From CAYYWP01 sp050176585 (lineage in GTDB: Bacteria > Desulfobacterota > Binatia > HRBIN30 > CADEER01), in contig JBFXHX010000013.1 in assembly GCA_050176585.1 (NCBI GenBank), forward strand, positions 41,088 to 105,087: a stretch of 64,000 nt of DNA. The letters run 5' to 3'. Each line of letters opens with the position of its first letter. Positions within the stretch are counted from its first letter, which is position 1. Positions 61,428 to 64,000 of this stretch are shown in pieces. The notes under the pieces are model-generated. The model saw only the letters and a list, made by a program, of their open reading frames with translations. It ran no database searches and was not told the DNA's origin. Made by a program: the position numbers and the translations under genes.

Positions 61428-61520
61428 CGACGCCGCCCGTCGCGGGCGGCAAGGCGTTTAGCTGTCGGCTATGACGCGTGAGGTTCGGCCCCACAGCCTA
61501 CGGTTCCCCCCATCGCAGGG

Positions 61521-63038
61521 TCACTCCAGTTGCTGATCGAACCGCAGGGGATCGAAGGGCTCGATCACTACGCGGTCATCGGCGATGCGCGCGCCGACGC
61601 CGCGCGCTTCGGCCTGTCTGTCGTCCTTCGTCAGCACCATGGTGTGCGTCGACCACTGCTCTGGGCCGTCCGCGAAGTCGCACCTGACGTACACCGCATA
61701 CGGCGCTCCGTCCGCCAGCCGGTGCAATACGTGCGCGCCCGCGAACCCGACCGCGAGCGTCTCCGCATTCTTCGGCGTCAGCACGCCGCTTTCGCGCCGT
61801 GCGGCCGAGAACGTCGGCTGGAGCGTCAGCGCGACCCGCGTATCTCCCTCCTCGCACGTCTGAATTCTCCAGCCGTCGATGCCCATCCGGCGCGGCAGGC
61901 GCGGCGCGCTGAGGCTGAGCTCCACGGCTCGGCCCCCGGCGACGATGCGCGCGCTGCCGCTGGGGCCATCGCCGCACCCGCCGCCGACCGCGAAGACCTT
62001 CTCTCCGGTCGCTCGCACGGCCACCGTGCGCGGCTCGTACTGTGCGGCTTCCTCGACCGTCGCCGCGAACAGGTCTGCGGCCGACACGTACCGCCATTGA
62101 TCGCCCTCGGCGCTCGCCGCTTCGTAGGACGCGGCTTTTTTCGCCGCGATGTCCTCTCGGTGTCCGGGCTGCTCCTCATAGCTTTCCACGGTGCACGAAA
62201 AGGGCATCGGCTTGCCGACCACGAGCTGTGCCGCGAAATCGATGTGCTCGCTCGACGTGCCGGATCGCGCGACGCGCACGTGCACCGGCACCACCTGCCC
62301 CTCGGTCAAGGCGAGGTCCGGCGGGAGTGCGAACGCAACGGCGCCGCGCGGCCCGCGCGAGGCACGTACCGGTTTGCCTGCCGCGGTCACGACCACGTCT
62401 TCATTGAGGTCGCCGGGCAGATGCCCAAACACCTTCACCTTGGGCGCTGGCTGCTGCGCATCGAGCCGGGTCGGCGACATCGCGAGGATGAACGGGGGCA
62501 GATCGTCTGCCGGCACGCGATCGATCGACTCGCCGATGAGCGCGAGGGCGGCGTTCAGCTTCGCGCTCGCATACGGCCCCGCCTTGGCGCCCTCTGCTCT
62601 GAGCGCGCCGAGGGCCGCCGCCAGCGCCTCGGATGTGCTGCGCATCGCCGCTTCACCGTCTTCTTCGGCTCCATTCAGGACTGCGTCGAGCCTCGGCAGC
62701 AGCCCTGCGATCTCGCGCGCCGCCCGCGCCGTCGGCTCGCTCAACTGCTGATCGCCGGCCGCGGCCGTGTCTGCGGCGAGGTGGCGCAACTGGCCGGAGA
62801 TCGCCGCGATGGTCGACCGCAGTGCCGCCGCGTCTCTGAGCGTGTCGCGACTCACATCCCCGCACGCGGTGCACGCCATCACCAGCATCGAGACCAGCAG
62901 GTGGCCGGGCGCGGAACGGCCGGACTGGTGCGCGGCTGCTCGCTCGCCCGGGCGGGATGGCTGATGCGCCGCGCCGTTCCGCGCCGGCCGAGCGACACCG
63001 TTCTCCTTCCGCTTCGTCAGGCTCGTTCGGCGGCGCAT
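61521..63038 (-). CDS. Lipoprotein of unknown function
   Basis: This protein of about 505 residues has a lipobox-type signal: a hydrophobic HLLVSMLVM stretch followed by ACTAC, the last Cys being the likely acylation site. The mature N-terminal region is helical (DTLRDAAALRSTIAAISGQLRHL), then beta-rich: VKVFGHLPGDLNEDVVV, PVHVRVARSGTSSEHI and FSCTVESYEEQPGHRED. No known domain is recognised. The region before the lipobox is long and basic, so the start is unclear: ATG 63038 and ATG 63062 are both possible and neither has a good ribosome-binding site. It is probably an outer-membrane-attached periplasmic protein. Confidence 0.72.
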   Translation of the reverse strand: MRRRTSLTKRKENGVARPARNGAAHQPSRPGERAAAHQSGRSAPGHLLVSMLVMACTACGDVSRDTLRDAAALRSTIAAISGQLRHLAADTAAAGDQQLSEPTARAAREIAGLLPRLDAVLNGAEEDGEAAMRSTSEALAAALGALRAEGAKAGPYASAKLNAALALIGESIDRVPADDLPPFILAMSPTRLDAQQPAPKVKVFGHLPGDLNEDVVVTAAGKPVRASRGPRGAVAFALPPDLALTEGQVVPVHVRVARSGTSSEHIDFAAQLVVGKPMPFSCTVESYEEQPGHREDIAAKKAASYEAASAEGDQWRYVSAADLFAATVEEAAQYEPRTVAVRATGEKVFAVGGGCGDGPSGSARIVAGGRAVELSLSAPRLPRRMGIDGWRIQTCEEGDTRVALTLQPTFSAARRESGVLTPKNAETLAVGFAGAHVLHRLADGAPYAVYVRCDFADGPEQWSTHTMVLTKDDRQAEARGVGARIADDRVVIEPFDPLRFDQQLE

Positions 63039-63062
63039 TTCGGCGGCAGGCGGATAGCACAT

Positions 63063-63599
63063 GACCCGGCCCGCACCCAACTGGCAGCGCGCACTGGCGC
63101 GGCTGTTGAATTGGGGCGGACCATCGTCGAGCGGCGCCGACAGAGCGGCGCCCTCCAGTGTCACCACTCGAGCATGTGCAATTCCCCCGCGTGCGACGAT
63201 CGCTGCGCGTGAGCGACGAGACCATGCCGCGCGCGGGTCGCGGCGTCCGTGTTCAGATGTTTGCGCTATGAATCGCCGTTGCGGAGCGGGGTGTCGCACC
63301 AATCGCGCTGCCGCATCGGTGGTTCGGCCGGCCACAGCCACCGGCGCGACACGGGCATCTTCCCATCGCGCACCCATACTGCCGGCGGTGTATCCCCGCA
63401 CGGCGAACGGAATAGGCGCAGATGGTCCGGCGATACGACAGCGCGCCGCACAACCGCGAAGCGGCCTCGCGACAGACACTGGGCAACAGCACCTGCGGGA
63501 CAGCCGTGCGGGCCCAACTGAAAAGCCGCGGCTTGCGACAATCTGCGGTTGACGGACGCGCGCGGCCTTGTACCCTTCGGCGGATTCCGCGAGGGCGCC
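63063..63599. other. Long spacer without supported genes
   Basis: This 537-base stretch holds a repeat family B copy (63128-63215). Reading frames across it, including a 163-codon plus-strand frame, are Arg/Ala-rich, have no ribosome-binding sites and resemble non-coding high-GC sequence. The part from 63216 to 63599 may be a decayed gene or a long leader for the small gene at 63600; nothing definite is seen. Confidence 0.5.
63128..63215 (+). repeat. Dispersed repeat family B copy
   Basis: It has GAGCGGCGCCCTCCAGTGTC then ACCACTCGAGCATGTGCAAT and TCCCCCGCGTGCGACGATCG. The stretch GGCGCCCTCCAGTGTCAC is identical to that at 35185-35202. The 5' AGCATAGAGTCC part and the terminal 9-bp hairpin of the 35 kb copy are missing or diverged. 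Confidence 0.6.
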
Positions 63600-63734
63600 A
63601 TGAGGCCCTGGTATATGCCTTCATCCACCGTTGCCGTCATAGCCGCGCTCGTCTCAGCCGCGGGATCGGCCGCGCGTGCGGCGGCCTGCGGACCAGGCTG
63701 CCGCGGCTATGCCGGCGAGCGAGGCGCGCGATGA
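63600..63734 (+). CDS. Short secreted peptide, coupled to DUF4239 gene
   Basis: This 44-residue frame starts at ATG 63600. It has a signal-like hydrophobic stretch (TVAVIAALVSAAGSAARAA) and a short tail with two Cys (ACGPGC) and YAGERGAR. Its stop overlaps the start of the next gene as ATGA (63731-63734), as in translationally coupled pairs. It may be a genuine small exported peptide or a leader that brings ribosomes to the DUF4239 gene. No family is recognised. Confidence 0.4.
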   Translation: MRPWYMPSSTVAVIAALVSAAGSAARAAACGPGCRGYAGERGAR

Positions 63735-64000
63735 ACAGCGAGGTGCTCGCCGCGGTGGCGTTCGTGATCGCAGCAGGGCTCGGCGTCGTGCTGGTACGGC
63801 GCCGCGTGCCGCTCGAGCAACTGATGGAGCACCACGAGGTCGCGGGCGTCTGCTTCGCGGTCGTCGGCGGGCTCTACGGAATCATCCTGGCTTTCGTCCT
63901 CGTCTCGTCGTGGGAGCGCTACGAGTCGGCGCGCGCGCAGACGGAGTTCGAGGCGAGCGCGGCCGCGGACCTCTACCGCCATGCGGCGGGGTTCTCCGAG
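63731..64000 (+). CDS. DUF4239 (bestrophin-like) membrane protein, N-terminal part (cut by window edge)
   Basis: The first 90 residues are readable to the window edge. Residues 5-22 (VLAAVAFVIAAGLGVVLV) and about 40-62 (GVCFAVVGGLYGIILAFVLV) are membrane helices. They are followed by the family mark SSWERYESARAQTEFEASAAADLYR, here split by the loop, which is the W-R-Y-xAR...EA-LxxLY pattern of DUF4239. The family is thought to be distantly related to bestrophin channels; function is unproven. Start ATG overlaps the previous stop. Confidence 0.8.
   Translation, partial: MNSEVLAAVAFVIAAGLGVVLVRRRVPLEQLMEHHEVAGVCFAVVGGLYGIILAFVLVSSWERYESARAQTEFEASAAADLYRHAAGFSE

Noticed and set aside
63061..63552. 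A 163-codon plus-strand frame in the long spacer
   Set aside because: It spans a dispersed repeat, lacks a ribosome-binding site and has no recognisable protein features.
1..64000. CRISPR arrays, tRNA or rRNA genes, insertion sequences and prophage genes
   Set aside because: I looked for regular direct repeats, GGTTCGAATCC-type tRNA arms, rRNA motifs, transposase DDE/HUH motifs and phage structural genes and saw none.

Overview
The window is very GC-rich, gene-dense bacterial chromosome with no mobile elements, rRNA or tRNA that I could recognise. Two secreted proteins carry Thr/Pro/Ala 'TPTAT' linkers ending in dockerin-like repeats (2985-6971 and 30134-31009). Together with the GC content, an exosortase and several multiheme-type secreted proteins, this suggests an uncultured lineage formerly placed in Deltaproteobacteria, such as Candidatus Binatia (Desulfobacterota_B). 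That is inference; Myxococcota or a related phylum remains possible. A run of exactly 100 Ns (11659-11758) shows a scaffolded draft assembly, probably metagenomic.

Layout. 1-3 kb: a cut-off PlsB-type acyltransferase, divergent from a bufferin-like metallophore cassette in which the two maturation factors (DUF692 and DUF2063) are fused. 3-7 kb: a large secreted beta-propeller/cytochrome protein. 7-14.5 kb: RNase HI, EttA, a FIST-domain sensor, an acyl-CoA ligase broken by the assembly gap, and a frameshifted membrane protein. 14.5-22 kb: a DsbA-like isomerase/DUF924 fusion, TerC, an esterase, moaA, an SGNH protein and thiamine genes (thiE, thiG, thiS). 22-28.4 kb: a purine operon purH-purD-purE running into DUF1015 and a tandem ThyX-like protein. 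28.4-35 kb: DUF309, an exosortase with its membrane partner, a secreted heme protein, a methyltransferase, a YchF-like ATPase and two cytochromes. 35-45.4 kb: an M1-type peptidase, argC, a PlsC-like acyltransferase, a SIMPL protein, an OmpA lipoprotein and nadE. 45.4-53 kb: an oxidoreductase, a four-part FUSC/HlyD/DUF1656/TolC efflux system and superoxide dismutase. 53-64 kb: a metallo-beta-lactamase-fold protein, a pentameric ligand-gated channel homologue, a Dlt-like cassette (SGNH, MBOAT, fatty acyl-AMP ligase, carrier protein), two tandem Cys-rich secreted proteins with C-terminal sorting-type tails, a lipoprotein and the start of a DUF4239 protein.

How the genes work together. Three groups look like unusual machinery. 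(1) bufA plus fused bufBC should make a copper-binding modified peptide. (2) The 55.9-60.4 kb operon has the same four parts as dltABCD, but with a fatty acyl-AMP ligase in place of the D-alanine ligase, so it probably transfers an acyl group to something outside the inner membrane. It is divergent from the two Cys-rich secreted proteins. (3) The exosortase at 29.3-29.9 kb could process the tails of those same proteins, although it lies 30 kb away.

Two families of short dispersed intergenic repeats recur through the window (family A: about 8.0, 16.7, 20.65, 20.8 and 40.6 kb; family B: 35.2, 42.4, 52.3 and 63.2 kb). I could not assign either to a known element.
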